In this document: positions 36,113 to 45,415 of the stretch, one piece after another
Position numbering within the stretch: the first letter of the stretch is position 1
How the letters are laid out: every line of letters begins with the position of its first letter
Assembly (NCBI RefSeq): GCF_014639275.1
Contig: NZ_BMFW01000018.1
Coordinates: 460-64,459 of the forward strand
Direction: 5' to 3'
DNA: 64,000 nt
Source of the DNA: Arthrobacter liuii
Lineage (GTDB): Bacteria; Actinomycetota; Actinomycetes; Actinomycetales; Micrococcaceae
The notes under the pieces: model-generated
Databases searched by the model: none
Told to the model about the DNA's origin: nothing
Seen by the model: the letters and a program-made list of their open reading frames with translations, nothing else
Translations under genes and position numbers: made by a program

Positions 36113-36582
36113 CCCACCACCGTCACAGGCTCGTGGTCCACCGGGAAATTCACGCTCCTGGCAATGAAGCACACCTCGTTCGCCTCGTGGTGCAGGCCGG
36201 CCGCCAGTTCTGCCTGCGCGGCGTCGGCTACCGTCACATGGGGGTGCAGGGTCACCTGTTCGAACTGGCCGCTGCCGTCCCGGTTCAGCCGCATCAGGCC
36301 GGTGGCCTCGTCCCGGTAGTCCGTGACCACCACCCCGTGCTTCACGGCCACATGCAGATAGGACAGCATGTGGCACTGGGCCAGCGCGGCCAGCAGGAGC
36401 TGCTCGGGGTTGTACCTTGCCCGGTCCCCGTGGAATGTCGGATCCGCAGAGCCCTTCAGTACCGGCAGGCCCGGAATGAGCACGTCATGGTCCCTGGAGT
36501 AGCTCCGGTAGGACGAGGTGCCTCCACCCAGGTTGCCGGTCCATTGGACTGCCAGCGAATACCTGTGTTCGCCGATGCTCAC
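36109..36582 (-). CDS. OsmC-family protein
   Basis: A 157-residue dimeric peroxidase-like protein of the OsmC/Ohr fold. Two reactive cysteines are placed as expected: LLLAALAQCHMLSYLHVA and EANEVCFIARSVNFPV. The arginine region near GDRARYNPEQ matches YhfA/OsmC-like members more than Ohr. It probably reduces organic or fatty-acid hydroperoxides. A GTG at 36582 overlaps the pepN stop (GTGA), so translation is coupled to pepN. Confidence 0.9.
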   Translation of the reverse strand: MSIGEHRYSLAVQWTGNLGGGTSSYRSYSRDHDVLIPGLPVLKGSADPTFHGDRARYNPEQLLLAALAQCHMLSYLHVAVKHGVVVTDYRDEATGLMRLNRDGSGQFEQVTLHPHVTVADAAQAELAAGLHHEANEVCFIARSVNFPVDHEPVTVVG

Positions 36583-39140
36583 TGCGGTCCGTCAGGGAGC
36601 ACGTCGGCGGCACGGGCACGCAGGGCGCGGGCAACGCCGTCGCGGTTCTCCAGCATCATCCGCCGCAGTGCGGCGCTCTCCGCCGGCAGCGATGCCAGGA
36701 ACGCGTCCGTCCGGTCGATGGTGGCCTGCGTGGTCAGCAGTGCCGGGTAGAGGCCGACGACGATCTGCTGGGCGAGTGCGTGGGTCCGGGTTGCCACGAT
36801 GCCCGGCACCGCCGCGAAGTACTTTTCGGAGTACGGCTCCAACAGCGAGCGGTCCAGTACCCGCGTGAAGCCGGCCACCGCCGATCCCTGCAGTGCGTTG
36901 GAAAGCTCTCCCTTGACCACAATGGATTCCCACGCCGCGGCTTTCGCCTCGACGGTGGGGATGGCTGCCTTGGCCAGCGCCGCGGCGTTCTGCCCGCTGG
37001 ACGTGTTGTCCCGCTGCAGCTCTGCGTCGATGCCGTCCTGCCCCACCCGGTCCCCGGCCACGAGCGAAGCCAGCAGTTCCCAGCGGAGGTCCTGGTCCAC
37101 GCTTAGGCCCTCGAGGGCAACCGACCCGTCCAGCATGCCGGCCACCCGGTCCAGCTGGGACGCGCTTCGCGCGAGGAGCGCGAAGGACTTGACAAACTGC
37201 AGCTGCGCATCGGAGCCGCCCGGAACATCCGAGGCCAGATCCCACAGCCGGTCAACGGCTGCAACCGTGGTGGCCTCGCGGTGCTCCTCGGCCACATAGA
37301 AGTTGAGGGTAGTGGCCAGCTGGCGGAGCTGGACCAGGATCACGGAGGAATCAGTTTCCGCGGCGACGTTGGCAAGGATCAGCTCCACGTACTTCCGGGC
37401 CGGAGTCTCACCGTCCCGGGCAGCGTCCCACGCTGAGTTCCAGACGAGGGTCCGCGGCAGGCTGGCGCCGAAATCCTTCAAGTGCGCCGTGGCGGTGGCC
37501 AGCGACTTCGGATCAAGCCGTACCTTGGCATAGGCCAGGTCGTCGTCGTTGATGAGGATCAGGTCCGGCTGGGCCAGGCCGGCCAGTGCCGGCACCTCGG
37601 TGCGTTCGCCGTCTACATCCAACTCCTCGCGGTGCACGCGCTCAAGTTTTCCGGCGGAGTCCAGGTCGTAGAAGCCCACGGCAAGGCGGTGCGGGCGGAT
37701 CGTGGGCCACTCGGGAACCGCGGACTGCAGGATGGCAAAGGACCGCAGCGTCCCGTCGGAGTCAACGTCCAGCTCCGGGCTGAGCGTGTTGACGCCGGCG
37801 GTCTCCAGCCACTGCCGGCCCCAGTCGTCCAGGTCGCGCCCGCTGGCCTTTTCCAGCTCCACCAGCAGGTCGCGCAGCTCCGTGTTCTGCCAGGAGTGCT
37901 TGGCGAAATACTCCCGGACACCTGCCATGAACTGCTCAGGCCCAACCCAGGCCACCAGCTGCCGCAGCACAGAGGCGCCCTTTGCGTAGGTGATGCCGTC
38001 GAAGTTGACCTCAACATCCTGCAGGTCGTTGATCTCGGCAAAAATGGGGTGCGTGGTGGGCAGCTGGTCCTGGCGGTAGGCCCAGGACTTCTCCACTGAG
38101 GCGAACGTCGTCCAGGCGCTGGTGAAGGACGTTGCCTCCACCGCCGCCAGGTGCGACATGTATTCCGCGAAGGACTCGTTAAGCCACAGGTCGTTCCACC
38201 ACCGCATGGTTACAAGGTCGCCGAACCACATGTGCGCCAGTTCGTGGAGCACCGTTATGGCGCGCCGCTCAATCTGCGCCCCGGTGACCTTGCTGCGGAA
38301 GACGTAGCCCTCCAGGATGGTCACCGCACCCGCGTTCTCCATGGCGCCGGCGTTGAACTCCGGAACGAACAACTGGTCGTATTTCTCGAACGGGTAAGGG
38401 CAGCCGAACTGCGCCTCGAAGAAACCGAAGCCCTGCCGCGTGAGTTCGAAGATGTTCTCCGCGTCCAGGTACTGCATCAGCGACTTCCGCGCAAAGACCC
38501 CGAGCGGGATGACGCGACCGTCCGAGCCGGTCACTTCGCTGCGGACAGACTCGTAGGGACCGGCGATCAGGGCGGTGACGTAGGAGGACAGCCGGGGCGT
38601 CGGCGCGAAGGTCCACACTGAGCTGGCGGTACCGTCCCCTGCCTGCGCCGGTTCGGGGGTGGGGGAGTTGGAGATGACGTCCCAGTGCGCCGGCGCCGTA
38701 ACAGTGAAGGCGAAGGTTGCCTTCAGGTCCGGCTGCTCGAAGACGGTGAACATCCTGCGGGAGTCGGGAACCTCGAACTGCGTATACAGGTAGACCTCGT
38801 TGTCCACCGGGTCCACGAACCGGTGCAGGCCTTCACCGGTGTTCATGTAGGGCATGTCAGCCACGACGGTCAGCTCGTTGTGTTGCGCCAGGTCCGGCAG
38901 CTGGATCCGCACGCCGTCGGACACCGCGGCGGGATCAAGGCTGCGCCCGTTCAGGGTCACGCTGTGCACGGTGCGGGTGACGGCGTCGATGAAGCTGGTG
39001 GACCCCGGTACCGCGGTGAATTTCACGGTGGTGGAGCTGCCAAAGACCTCTCCGCCGCGGGTCAGGTCCAGGCTGACATCGTAGGACTCGACGGTGATCA
39101 GTTCGGCGCGCTCACGGGCTTCGGCGCGCGTCAGGTTCAT
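36579..39140 (-). CDS. pepN: Aminopeptidase N (M1 family)
   Basis: Zinc aminopeptidase of 853 residues that trims N-terminal residues from peptides. The exopeptidase motif GAMEN precedes the zinc site HELAH at about residues 298-302, with the third ligand Glu at about 321 in LWLNESFAEY; a catalytic Tyr lies in the later ITYAKGASVLRQL. The C-terminal half is the helical ERAP1-like domain. The ATG at 39140 (MNLTRAEARERAEL) is the family start; an ATG 33 codons upstream gives a non-homologous lead. Overlaps the OsmC gene downstream. Confidence 0.95.
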   Translation of the reverse strand: MNLTRAEARERAELITVESYDVSLDLTRGGEVFGSSTTVKFTAVPGSTSFIDAVTRTVHSVTLNGRSLDPAAVSDGVRIQLPDLAQHNELTVVADMPYMNTGEGLHRFVDPVDNEVYLYTQFEVPDSRRMFTVFEQPDLKATFAFTVTAPAHWDVISNSPTPEPAQAGDGTASSVWTFAPTPRLSSYVTALIAGPYESVRSEVTGSDGRVIPLGVFARKSLMQYLDAENIFELTRQGFGFFEAQFGCPYPFEKYDQLFVPEFNAGAMENAGAVTILEGYVFRSKVTGAQIERRAITVLHELAHMWFGDLVTMRWWNDLWLNESFAEYMSHLAAVEATSFTSAWTTFASVEKSWAYRQDQLPTTHPIFAEINDLQDVEVNFDGITYAKGASVLRQLVAWVGPEQFMAGVREYFAKHSWQNTELRDLLVELEKASGRDLDDWGRQWLETAGVNTLSPELDVDSDGTLRSFAILQSAVPEWPTIRPHRLAVGFYDLDSAGKLERVHREELDVDGERTEVPALAGLAQPDLILINDDDLAYAKVRLDPKSLATATAHLKDFGASLPRTLVWNSAWDAARDGETPARKYVELILANVAAETDSSVILVQLRQLATTLNFYVAEEHREATTVAAVDRLWDLASDVPGGSDAQLQFVKSFALLARSASQLDRVAGMLDGSVALEGLSVDQDLRWELLASLVAGDRVGQDGIDAELQRDNTSSGQNAAALAKAAIPTVEAKAAAWESIVVKGELSNALQGSAVAGFTRVLDRSLLEPYSEKYFAAVPGIVATRTHALAQQIVVGLYPALLTTQATIDRTDAFLASLPAESAALRRMMLENRDGVARALRARAADVLPDGPQ

Positions 39141-39313
39141 ACCTGGCAAAAGAGGGCCTCCAGAGAAGTTGCGGTTGCCGGCCGGTGGTCCCGGTTCCGG
39201 CACTGTGATGCATTCTTTCATCCTTGGCGTCCTTGGCAAGTTGCGCAGCTCACAGCCTGCTGCGTCCCGGGCATGGGGGCTGGCGGGGCCGCCGCAGGGG
39301 TAGCGTTAATTGC

Positions 39314-40345
39314 ATGGGAAAGCTGCTGGATTCGGTGGATACCAGGGCCCTGCGCTTCGCCGTCGGGTTCCCCGTCGTCCTGGCCGCCGCCTTCGTCTAT
39401 TGCGCGTCGCTGCTGCGCCCGGACCTTCCGGAGCCGCTCGCCATCCGCTGGACGGACGACGGCGGTGCAGCCTTCGCGCCCTTCGGCGCCTACGTGGGGG
39501 TGGGCGCCGCCGGGATTGTCGTTGCAGGGTGGCTGGTCCTGCTGCAGGCCGTGCCCCTCGGCAGGCCCGTGCTGATGCGCAGGATCATGATGGGTGCCGG
39601 GCTCTTCCTCAGCCTCTTCATCACCTCTGCCCTTGCCGCAGGCCTCATCGGCCAGACCGGACTGGCCGACGCCCGGCAGTCACGGGTGGACATGACCGTC
39701 CTTGCCCTGGGCAGCGGCGCGGCAGTCTCGCTTGGCGTCGCCATGGCCATGGTGTACAAAGCCGACCGGCAGTGGTCACCCGATGACGACCGGGCGCTCC
39801 AGGTTGCCATCGCCAGGGAACTGGACCCCGACCTTGCCCGCGACAGCATCAGGCTCTGGGTCCACGCCAGGAGCTCCGTCTTCGTCATGATCGCCATCGC
39901 CTCCCTGTTCCCGGCCGCCCTCGTTGCCGTGGTGGTCCCGTGGCTGGGGATCCTGCTCGTGGTCCTGGCCCTCATCGGCGCCGCGTTCCTCTTCGCCCGC
40001 ATCAGCGCGGACCGGCGCGGACTGAAGGTTTTGCTGGCCGGGGTGGTGCCGGTCATGGACGTGCCCGCCGGTGCCATCTCGGATGCCAGCGCTGCTGATG
40101 TCAGGGCGGCGGACTTCGGCGGGTGGGGCTACCGCCACCACCGCGGAACCGCCGCCATGCTCGTCAGCAGCGGCCCGGCCGTCTTCGTCAGCAAGACTGA
40201 CGGCCAGCGCCTGGCCGTCAGCGGCGGGAGCCAGGCCTCCGCCGCGCGCCTTGCCGACGTCCTCACGCGGGTGGCTGCCAGGGCCCGGCGGGGCGGAGTT
40301 CCGCCCGCGTCCGGCGACGGGCAACCTGACGCCGGGGTGTCCTAG
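39314..40345 (+). CDS. DUF1648-like integral membrane protein
   Basis: A 343-residue protein with hydrophobic segments at about residues 15-35, 55-80, 95-120, 135-155 and a pair near 195-240. The LAIRWTDDGGAAFAPFGAYVG stretch after the first segment resembles the DUF1648 motif of SdpI-like proteins. The C-terminal 110 residues are soluble and contain RHHRGTAAMLVSSGPAVFVSKTDG. Divergent from pepN. No function is established; SdpI-type immunity or signalling is only a family hint. Confidence 0.78.
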   Translation: MGKLLDSVDTRALRFAVGFPVVLAAAFVYCASLLRPDLPEPLAIRWTDDGGAAFAPFGAYVGVGAAGIVVAGWLVLLQAVPLGRPVLMRRIMMGAGLFLSLFITSALAAGLIGQTGLADARQSRVDMTVLALGSGAAVSLGVAMAMVYKADRQWSPDDDRALQVAIARELDPDLARDSIRLWVHARSSVFVMIAIASLFPAALVAVVVPWLGILLVVLALIGAAFLFARISADRRGLKVLLAGVVPVMDVPAGAISDASAADVRAADFGGWGYRHHRGTAAMLVSSGPAVFVSKTDGQRLAVSGGSQASAARLADVLTRVAARARRGGVPPASGDGQPDAGVS

Positions 40346-40415
40346 TATCCTTATCCCTGTCGTTCCGGCCTCCACCCGGCGGCCCGCCAGCCCCACAAAT
40401 GAACGGACTTTGCAC

Positions 40416-40910
40416 GTGACCACTTCCCCTGCCTCCCCGCGGATCCATATCGCCACCGACCACGCAGGCATGGAGCTCAGCGCCCATCTGGTGTCCCACC
40501 TGACCGGCAAGGGGTACGACGTGGTGGACCACGGACCCAAGGTCTATGACGCCCAGGACGACTACCCGTCGTTCTGCATCAACGCCGCCCTTGCCGTGGT
40601 GGCCGACCGGCAGGCAGGAATCTACGCCCTGGGCATCGTGCTGGGCGGCTCCGGCAACGGTGAGCAGATCGCGGCCAACAAGGTCAGGGGCATCCGCGCG
40701 GCCCTCGCGTGGAACATCTCCACGGCCACCCTGGCCCGCGAGCACAATGACGCGAATGTCGTGGCCCTGGGCGGCCGCCAGCACACGTTTGAAGAAGCCA
40801 CCGAACTGGTCGAAGCGTTCCTGGCGGAGCCGTTCAGCAACGATGAGCGCCACATCCGCAGGATCGAAAAGATTGCCGTCTACGAGGCAACCGGCGAGGT
40901 CATCGAGTAG
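40416..40910 (+). CDS. rpiB: Ribose-5-phosphate isomerase B
   Basis: Interconverts ribose 5-phosphate and ribulose 5-phosphate. The 164-residue protein has the RpiB fold: HIATDHAGMELSAHL, YDVVDHGP, and the active loop GGSGNGEQIAANKVRGIRAAL. In place of the E. coli catalytic cysteine this loop has Glu83, as in M. tuberculosis RpiB, where a glutamate serves as the base. REHNDANVVALGGRQ is the second conserved block. A GTG at 40416 starts it, and the stop shares a base with the next start (TAGTG). Confidence 0.94.
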   Translation: MTTSPASPRIHIATDHAGMELSAHLVSHLTGKGYDVVDHGPKVYDAQDDYPSFCINAALAVVADRQAGIYALGIVLGGSGNGEQIAANKVRGIRAALAWNISTATLAREHNDANVVALGGRQHTFEEATELVEAFLAEPFSNDERHIRRIEKIAVYEATGEVIE

Positions 40911-41869
40911 TGCCTGAGGGCCATTCCGTGCGCAGGCTTGCCCGGCAGTTCGGCGATGTCTTCGCCGGCCAGGCTCTCGCTGTCTCCAGCCCCCAGGGGC
41001 GGTTCAGCGGGGGAGCGGCCCTGCTCGACGGGCATACCCTGCTCGCCGCGGAAGCTCACGGCAAGCACCTGTTCCTGCACTTCGGCAACTCGCTGGTGCT
41101 CCACGTCCACCTCGGCCTCTACGGCGCCTGGAGCTTCGGCGGCGACAGTACCTTCACGGGCGCCTCCAGCATCGGGGCCCCGCGGCGGGTAGGGGAACGG
41201 GAAGCCTTCGCTGACGGGGACGACGACGGCGGCGCGCCTTACGCAGGTCCGCCGGCGCCCGTGGGGGCCGTGCGGGTCAGGCTCGCCGGCAGCCATGGCT
41301 GGGCCGATCTTCGCGGGGCCACCACCTGCGAGACCATCACTGCCGCGGAGGCGGACGCAGTACTGGCCCGGCTGGGGCCGGATCCCCTGCGTAACCTCCG
41401 CGGCGACGCCGGCCGGTTCGCCGCCAATGTCAGGTCGCGCAAGGCCCCGCTGGCCGCGCTGCTCATGGACCAGAAGGTGATTGCCGGCGTCGGTAACGTC
41501 TACCGCGCGGAAGTGTTGTTCCGCCGTCGGCTTGATCCGTTGTTGCCCGGGACCGCCCTGGTGGACGGCGATGCCCGCAGGCTGTGGCGCGACATCGTCG
41601 CCGTCATGACCGACGGCGTCGCTGACGGACGGATCATCACCACCCCGCCGAAATACTGGACCCTCGATGGCACCACGGCGGCCAAGGCAGCCGCGGCAGG
41701 GACGCCTGTGCCGCCCAAAAGCGCGCACTTCCCGCACCGCGATGATGTTCATTTCGTCTACAAGCGGCACGGGCTGCCCTGCCGGGTGTGCCGCACCATC
41801 GTGCTCATCGCGGACTTGGCAGGCCGGAACCTTTACTGGTGTCCCTACTGCCAGCAGCCGCAGGCATAG
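40910..41869 (+). CDS. Fpg/Nei-family DNA glycosylase, Nei-type
   Basis: Base-excision enzyme of 319 residues that removes oxidised bases and nicks the strand. It begins MPEGHSVRR: the N-terminal proline and Glu are the catalytic pair, and PEG rather than PELPEVE marks the Nei branch. The helix-two-turn-helix (LLMDQKVIAGVGNVYRAEVLF) and a C-terminal zinc finger with four cysteines (PCRVCRT, WCPYCQ) are intact. An acidic insert (ADGDDDGGAP) near residue 105 is unusual. Overlaps rpiB by one base, as in the mycobacterial rpiB/nei2 pair. Confidence 0.93.
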   Translation: MPEGHSVRRLARQFGDVFAGQALAVSSPQGRFSGGAALLDGHTLLAAEAHGKHLFLHFGNSLVLHVHLGLYGAWSFGGDSTFTGASSIGAPRRVGEREAFADGDDDGGAPYAGPPAPVGAVRVRLAGSHGWADLRGATTCETITAAEADAVLARLGPDPLRNLRGDAGRFAANVRSRKAPLAALLMDQKVIAGVGNVYRAEVLFRRRLDPLLPGTALVDGDARRLWRDIVAVMTDGVADGRIITTPPKYWTLDGTTAAKAAAAGTPVPPKSAHFPHRDDVHFVYKRHGLPCRVCRTIVLIADLAGRNLYWCPYCQQPQA

Positions 41870-41884
41870 GACCGCCCAATACGA

Positions 41885-41913
41885 AAAAAGCCCCTCAAGT
41901 TGAGGGGCTTTTT
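41885..41913. terminator. Terminator between the glycosylase gene and tRNA-Gly
   Basis: AAAAAGCCCCTC (41885-41896) pairs with GAGGGGCTTTTT (41902-41913). A/T runs on both sides make it bidirectional between two convergent transcripts. Confidence 0.88.
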
Positions 41914-41931
41914 CGTGTTCCTGATCTTTTG

Positions 41932-42005
41932 TGGAGGGGACGACGGGAATCGAACCCGCGTAATCAGTTTGGAAGACTGAGGCTTTACCATTAAGCTACG
42001 TCCCC
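41932..42005 (-). tRNA. tRNA-Gly (anticodon TCC), CCA encoded
   Basis: Acceptor GGGGACG/CGTCCCC is perfectly paired, the anticodon loop CTTCCAA gives TCC, the T loop is TTCGATT, and discriminator T is followed by genomic CCA at the low-coordinate end. Confidence 0.96.
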
Positions 42006-42136
42006 GAAGGAAGATCCGTTTTTCGCGGAAACTCCGGGCTGGCTGTTGAAGCCGGATACAACTAAACCTAATCCATGGCCTACGTGTCAAATGTGCAATC
42101 GCGACGCGTATCACCGTAGACTTGCCTGTGCACTTA

Positions 42137-42211
42137 CGGGGTGTAGCTCAGCTTGGCTAGAGCGCCTGCTTTGGGAGCAGGAAGTCGCAGGTTCAAATCC
42201 TGTCACCCCGA
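42137..42211 (+). tRNA. tRNA-Pro (anticodon TGG)
   Basis: Acceptor CGGGGTG/CACCCCG, anticodon stem CCTGC/GCAGG with loop TTTGGGA (TGG), T loop TTCAAAT, discriminator A. CCA not encoded. It lies 79 bases before tig on the same strand. Confidence 0.96.
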
Positions 42212-42290
42212 CTCTGCGGCCAGGACCAGTAGGCCTGGACACAAACTGCGTTTGCAGAAACCCATCCCACAACCCAGGAGTACTTAGACC

Positions 42291-43685
42291 GTGAAGAGTG
42301 CTGTCGAGAATCTCACCCCCACGCGGGTCAAGCTCAATGTTGAGGTCCCCTTTGAGGAACTGAAGCCCAGCATCGACTCGGCCTACAAGACTGTTGCCTC
42401 GCAGATCCAGGTCCCAGGTTTCCGCAAGGGCAAGGTTCCCGCCAAGCTCATCGACCAGCGCGTCGGCCGCGGCTACGTCCTGGAGACGGCCATCAACGAC
42501 GGCCTCAACGGCTGGTACCAGGCTGCCGTGCAGGAATCCGGCATCCGCCCGCTGAGCCGTCCCGAGGTGGAAATCACCGAGGTGCCCGATCCCTCCGCAA
42601 CCGACGGCGGCCTGAAGTTCGCCGCCGAGGTGGACGTCCGCCCCGAAATCGAACTCCCGGACTACTCCGGCATCGAGGTCCAGGTCGCGGCTGCGGAATC
42701 CTCCGACGCTGACGTGGACAAGGCACTGGACGAACTGCGCGGCCGCTTCGGCACGCTGAAGTCCGTTGACCGTCCCGCAGCCGACGGCGACTTCCTCACC
42801 ATCGACATCACCGCCACGATCGACGGCGAAGAAGTTGACTCCGCTGCCGGCCTGTCCTACCAGGTTGGCGCCGGCACCATGCTCGAGGGCATGGACGAGG
42901 CCGTGACCGGCCTCAGCGCCGACGAAGACGCGATCTTCGACACCACCCTGGTGGGCGGCGACCACGCCGGCGAAGCAGCCCAGGTCAAGGTTGTGGTGAA
43001 GGCCGTCAAGGAACGCGAACTGCCCGAGGCGAACGATGACTTCGCCCAGCTCGCCTCCGAATTCGACACCCTCGCCGAACTCCGTGAGGACCTGGCCAAG
43101 CAGGCCTCGGAATCCAAGATCGTGGAGCAGGGCGTGGAGGCCAGGGACAAGGTCCTGGACAAGCTGGTGGAACTGGTCGAGGTTCCCGTTCCCGACTCGG
43201 TCGTCGAAGAGCAGCTCGAAGCCCACTTCCAGGAGGGCAACGGCCACGGCGAGGGCGAGCACGACACCGAGGAGCACCGCGAAGAGGTCCGCGCCAACAC
43301 GGCCCGTGCCTTCCAGAACGAGATCATCCTTGACGCCATCGCGGAAAAGGAAGAAGTCAACGTCAGCCAGAGCGAGCTGATCGACTACATCGTCACCACC
43401 GCCAGCCAGTACGGCATGGACCCCAACCAGTTCGCCCAGATCATCGATCAGAGCGGCCAGGTCCCCATGATGGTTTCCGAGGTCCGCCGCCGCAAGGCAC
43501 TGGCCGTCGTCCTGGGCCAGGCCGCAGTGACCGACACCGAGGGCAACGCTGTCGACCTGAGCGACTTCGTCCGCCCCGCCGGTGAGGAAGCACCCGCCGC
43601 GGAGGCAGTCGACGCTGACGCAACCGAAGCTCCCGAAGCCGAAGTTGTCGACGCTGAGGACACCACGGCAGACGCCAAGGCCTAG
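42291..43685 (+). CDS. tig: Trigger factor (ribosome-bound chaperone and peptidyl-prolyl isomerase)
   Basis: First chaperone to meet nascent chains. The 464 residues begin with the ribosome-binding domain, whose signature [12 protein letters not shown] is at about residues 44-55. A FKBP-like domain spans about 150-240 ([32 protein letters not shown]), then the helical arms. The C-terminus is a long Ala/Glu/Asp tail (about residues 430-464), common in actinobacterial Tig. A GTG at 42291 starts it. It precedes clpP1-clpP2-clpX, as in mycobacteria. Confidence 0.96.
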   Translation: MKSAVENLTPTRVKLNVEVPFEELKPSIDSAYKTVASQIQVPGFRKGKVPAKLIDQRVGRGYVLETAINDGLNGWYQAAVQESGIRPLSRPEVEITEVPDPSATDGGLKFAAEVDVRPEIELPDYSGIEVQVAAAESSDADVDKALDELRGRFGTLKSVDRPAADGDFLTIDITATIDGEEVDSAAGLSYQVGAGTMLEGMDEAVTGLSADEDAIFDTTLVGGDHAGEAAQVKVVVKAVKERELPEANDDFAQLASEFDTLAELREDLAKQASESKIVEQGVEARDKVLDKLVELVEVPVPDSVVEEQLEAHFQEGNGHGEGEHDTEEHREEVRANTARAFQNEIILDAIAEKEEVNVSQSELIDYIVTTASQYGMDPNQFAQIIDQSGQVPMMVSEVRRRKALAVVLGQAAVTDTEGNAVDLSDFVRPAGEEAPAAEAVDADATEAPEAEVVDAEDTTADAKA

Positions 43686-43703
43686 TCCCAACTGACCCGC
43701 AGC

Positions 43704-43738
43704 AACGGCCCCTGAATCCTTCCGATCCGGGGGCCGTT
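43704..43738 (+). terminator. Terminator of tig
   Basis: AACGGCCCC (43704-43712) pairs with GGGGCCGTT (43730-43738), a short distance after the tig stop. No long T-run. Confidence 0.6.
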
Positions 43739-43778
43739 CGCGTTGGACCCGAAACAGAACTCCGCCGATTCGGCGATC

Positions 43779-43795
43779 GTGCGCCGTCAGCGAAC
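43779..43795. promoter_or_regulatory. ClgR-like operator upstream of clpP1
   Basis: GTGCGCCGTCAGCGAAC matches the published actinobacterial ClgR pattern GTTCGC-N5-GCG (recalled, not searched) with one mismatch and adds the symmetric GAAC end. It lies about 97 bases before clpP1, near a -10-like TAGTGT in the GGTTAGTGTCC stretch. ClgR activates clpP1P2 in Streptomyces, Corynebacterium and Mycobacterium, so the location is persuasive. Confidence 0.68.
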
Positions 43796-43891
43796 AGCCC
43801 TCAGTGCGCGAACAAAACACCGGTGAAACCGGTTAGTGTCCAAGTAGTGATTTTCAGTGATGTCACCGTCACCAGTGAGAGGTAAGTAAAC

Positions 43892-44542
43892 ATGTCACAG
43901 CACTCAGAGGCCCCCCGGATGGCGACCGTCGATCCTGCAGCCCAGGACAACTACATTTACAACCGCCTTCTCAAGGAGCGGATCATCTGGCTGGGCTCGG
44001 AGGTGCGTGATGACAACGCCAACGCGATCTGCTCGCAGCTGCTCCTGCTCTCGGCCGAGAACCCGGAAAAGGACATCTACCTCTACATCAACTCACCCGG
44101 CGGCTCCGTCACCGCAGGCATGGCCATCTACGACACCATGCAGTTCATCCCCAACGACGTCGTAACCGTCGCCACCGGGCTCGCAGCGTCCATGGGACAG
44201 TTCCTGCTCTCGTCGGGCACCAAGGGCAAGCGGTACGCTACCCCCAACGCCCGTGTGCTGATGCACCAGCCTTCCGGCGGCATCGGCGGCACCGCGTCCG
44301 ACATCAAGATCCAGGCCGAACTGATCCTGCACATGAAGAAGGTCATGGCGGAACTGACCGCAGACCAGACCGGCCAGACCGTCGAAACCATCCTCAAGGA
44401 CAACGACCGCGACAAGTGGTTCACCGCCGCGGAGGCCCTCGAATACGGCTTCTTCGACAAGATTGCCGCGCACGCCGGCTCCGTGGCAGGCGGCGGCGGA
44501 ACGTCCAACGATTCCTCCGGCGAATCAGCCTCCCAGAGCTAA
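43892..44542 (+). CDS. clpP1: ATP-dependent Clp protease proteolytic subunit 1
   Basis: Serine protease of 216 residues; with ClpP2 it forms the mixed tetradecamer fed by ClpX or ClpC. The catalytic Ser is in [11 protein letters not shown], the His in [13 protein letters not shown], and the Asp in [32 protein letters not shown] forms the oxyanion region. The C-terminal ~20 residues ([15 protein letters not shown]) are flexible. GAGAGG precedes the ATG. Followed after 37 bases by clpP2. Confidence 0.97.
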   Translation: MSQHSEAPRMATVDPAAQDNYIYNRLLKERIIWLGSEVRDDNANAICSQLLLLSAENPEKDIYLYINSPGGSVTAGMAIYDTMQFIPNDVVTVATGLAASMGQFLLSSGTKGKRYATPNARVLMHQPSGGIGGTASDIKIQAELILHMKKVMAELTADQTGQTVETILKDNDRDKWFTAAEALEYGFFDKIAAHAGSVAGGGGTSNDSSGESASQS

Positions 44543-44579
44543 CCGGCATCCAGAACCCCTTCGATCAGGAGCAAACACA

Positions 44580-45239
44580 ATGAACTACAACTTCGGGTGG
44601 TCAGCCGGCAATCTTCCGTCCAGCCGCTACGTCCTGCCGCAGTTCGAGGAACGCACCCCCTACGGCTTCAAGCGCCAGGATCCGTACACCAAGCTCTTCG
44701 AGGACCGCATCATCTTCCTCGGCGTTCAGGTGGACGACGCTTCCGCTGACGACATCATGGCCCAGCTGCTGGTCCTTGAGTCCACGGATCCGGACCGCGA
44801 CATCACCCTTTACATCAACTCGCCCGGCGGCTCATTCACGGCCATGACGGCGATCTACGACACCATGCAGTACATCCGCCCCGAGATCCAGACAGTCTGT
44901 TTGGGCCAGGCCGCCAGCGCGGCTGCCGTCCTGCTGGCGGCCGGTACCCCCGGCAAGCGGCTGGCACTGCCGAACGCACGCGTCCTGATCCACCAGCCTG
45001 CACTGTCCGGCGGCCAGGGCGGACAGGCCTCAGACCTGGAGATCCAGGCTGCAGAGGTCATGCGCATGCGCTCCTGGCTGGAGGACACCCTGGCCCAGCA
45101 CTCCGGCCGGACGTCCGAGCAGGTCAACAACGACATCGAGCGCGACAAGATCCTCACCGCCGACGAGGCCCAGGCATACGGCCTCATCGACCAGGTGCTT
45201 GATTCACGCAAGATCAAGCCCCAGGCGATCACGAGGTAG
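44580..45239 (+). CDS. clpP2: ATP-dependent Clp protease proteolytic subunit 2
   Basis: Second ClpP paralogue, 219 residues. The Ser is in [15 protein letters not shown], the His in [16 protein letters not shown] and the Asp in [15 protein letters not shown]. The N-terminal ~30 residues ([21 protein letters not shown]) form the processed propeptide and axial loop region. In Actinobacteria both subunits are needed for an active core. A terminator follows, so clpX has its own promoter. Confidence 0.97.
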   Translation: MNYNFGWSAGNLPSSRYVLPQFEERTPYGFKRQDPYTKLFEDRIIFLGVQVDDASADDIMAQLLVLESTDPDRDITLYINSPGGSFTAMTAIYDTMQYIRPEIQTVCLGQAASAAAVLLAAGTPGKRLALPNARVLIHQPALSGGQGGQASDLEIQAAEVMRMRSWLEDTLAQHSGRTSEQVNNDIERDKILTADEAQAYGLIDQVLDSRKIKPQAITR

Positions 45240-45250
45240 CAGTACGGAAA

Positions 45251-45290
45251 GCCGGTGCGGCCCAGTTCATTTGGCCGCACCGGCCTTTTC
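45251..45290 (+). terminator. Terminator of the clpP1-clpP2 operon
   Basis: GCCGGTGCGGCC (45251-45262) pairs with GGCCGCACCGGC (45273-45284), then CTTTTCTTTCC. Confidence 0.85.
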
Positions 45291-45415
45291 TTTCCACCCT
45301 TGGGGACGAATGTGACCTAGAGTGGATGGTGTCACGAACCGGTCCATGCTGGCCCGGGAAAGATTTCAGCAATGGTGCAGGGCTGCCTGGCAGCAGGATA
45401 CTAAGGGGTTCACAT

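Noticed and set aside
35839..36750. A 303-codon rightward frame across the epimerase remnant, OsmC and pepN 3' ends.
   Set aside because: Only its first part carries epimerase homology, in a shifted frame; the rest is antisense to OsmC and pepN.
42111..43820. A 569-codon minus-strand frame over tig.
   Set aside because: Antisense of trigger factor and tRNA-Pro; no family match.
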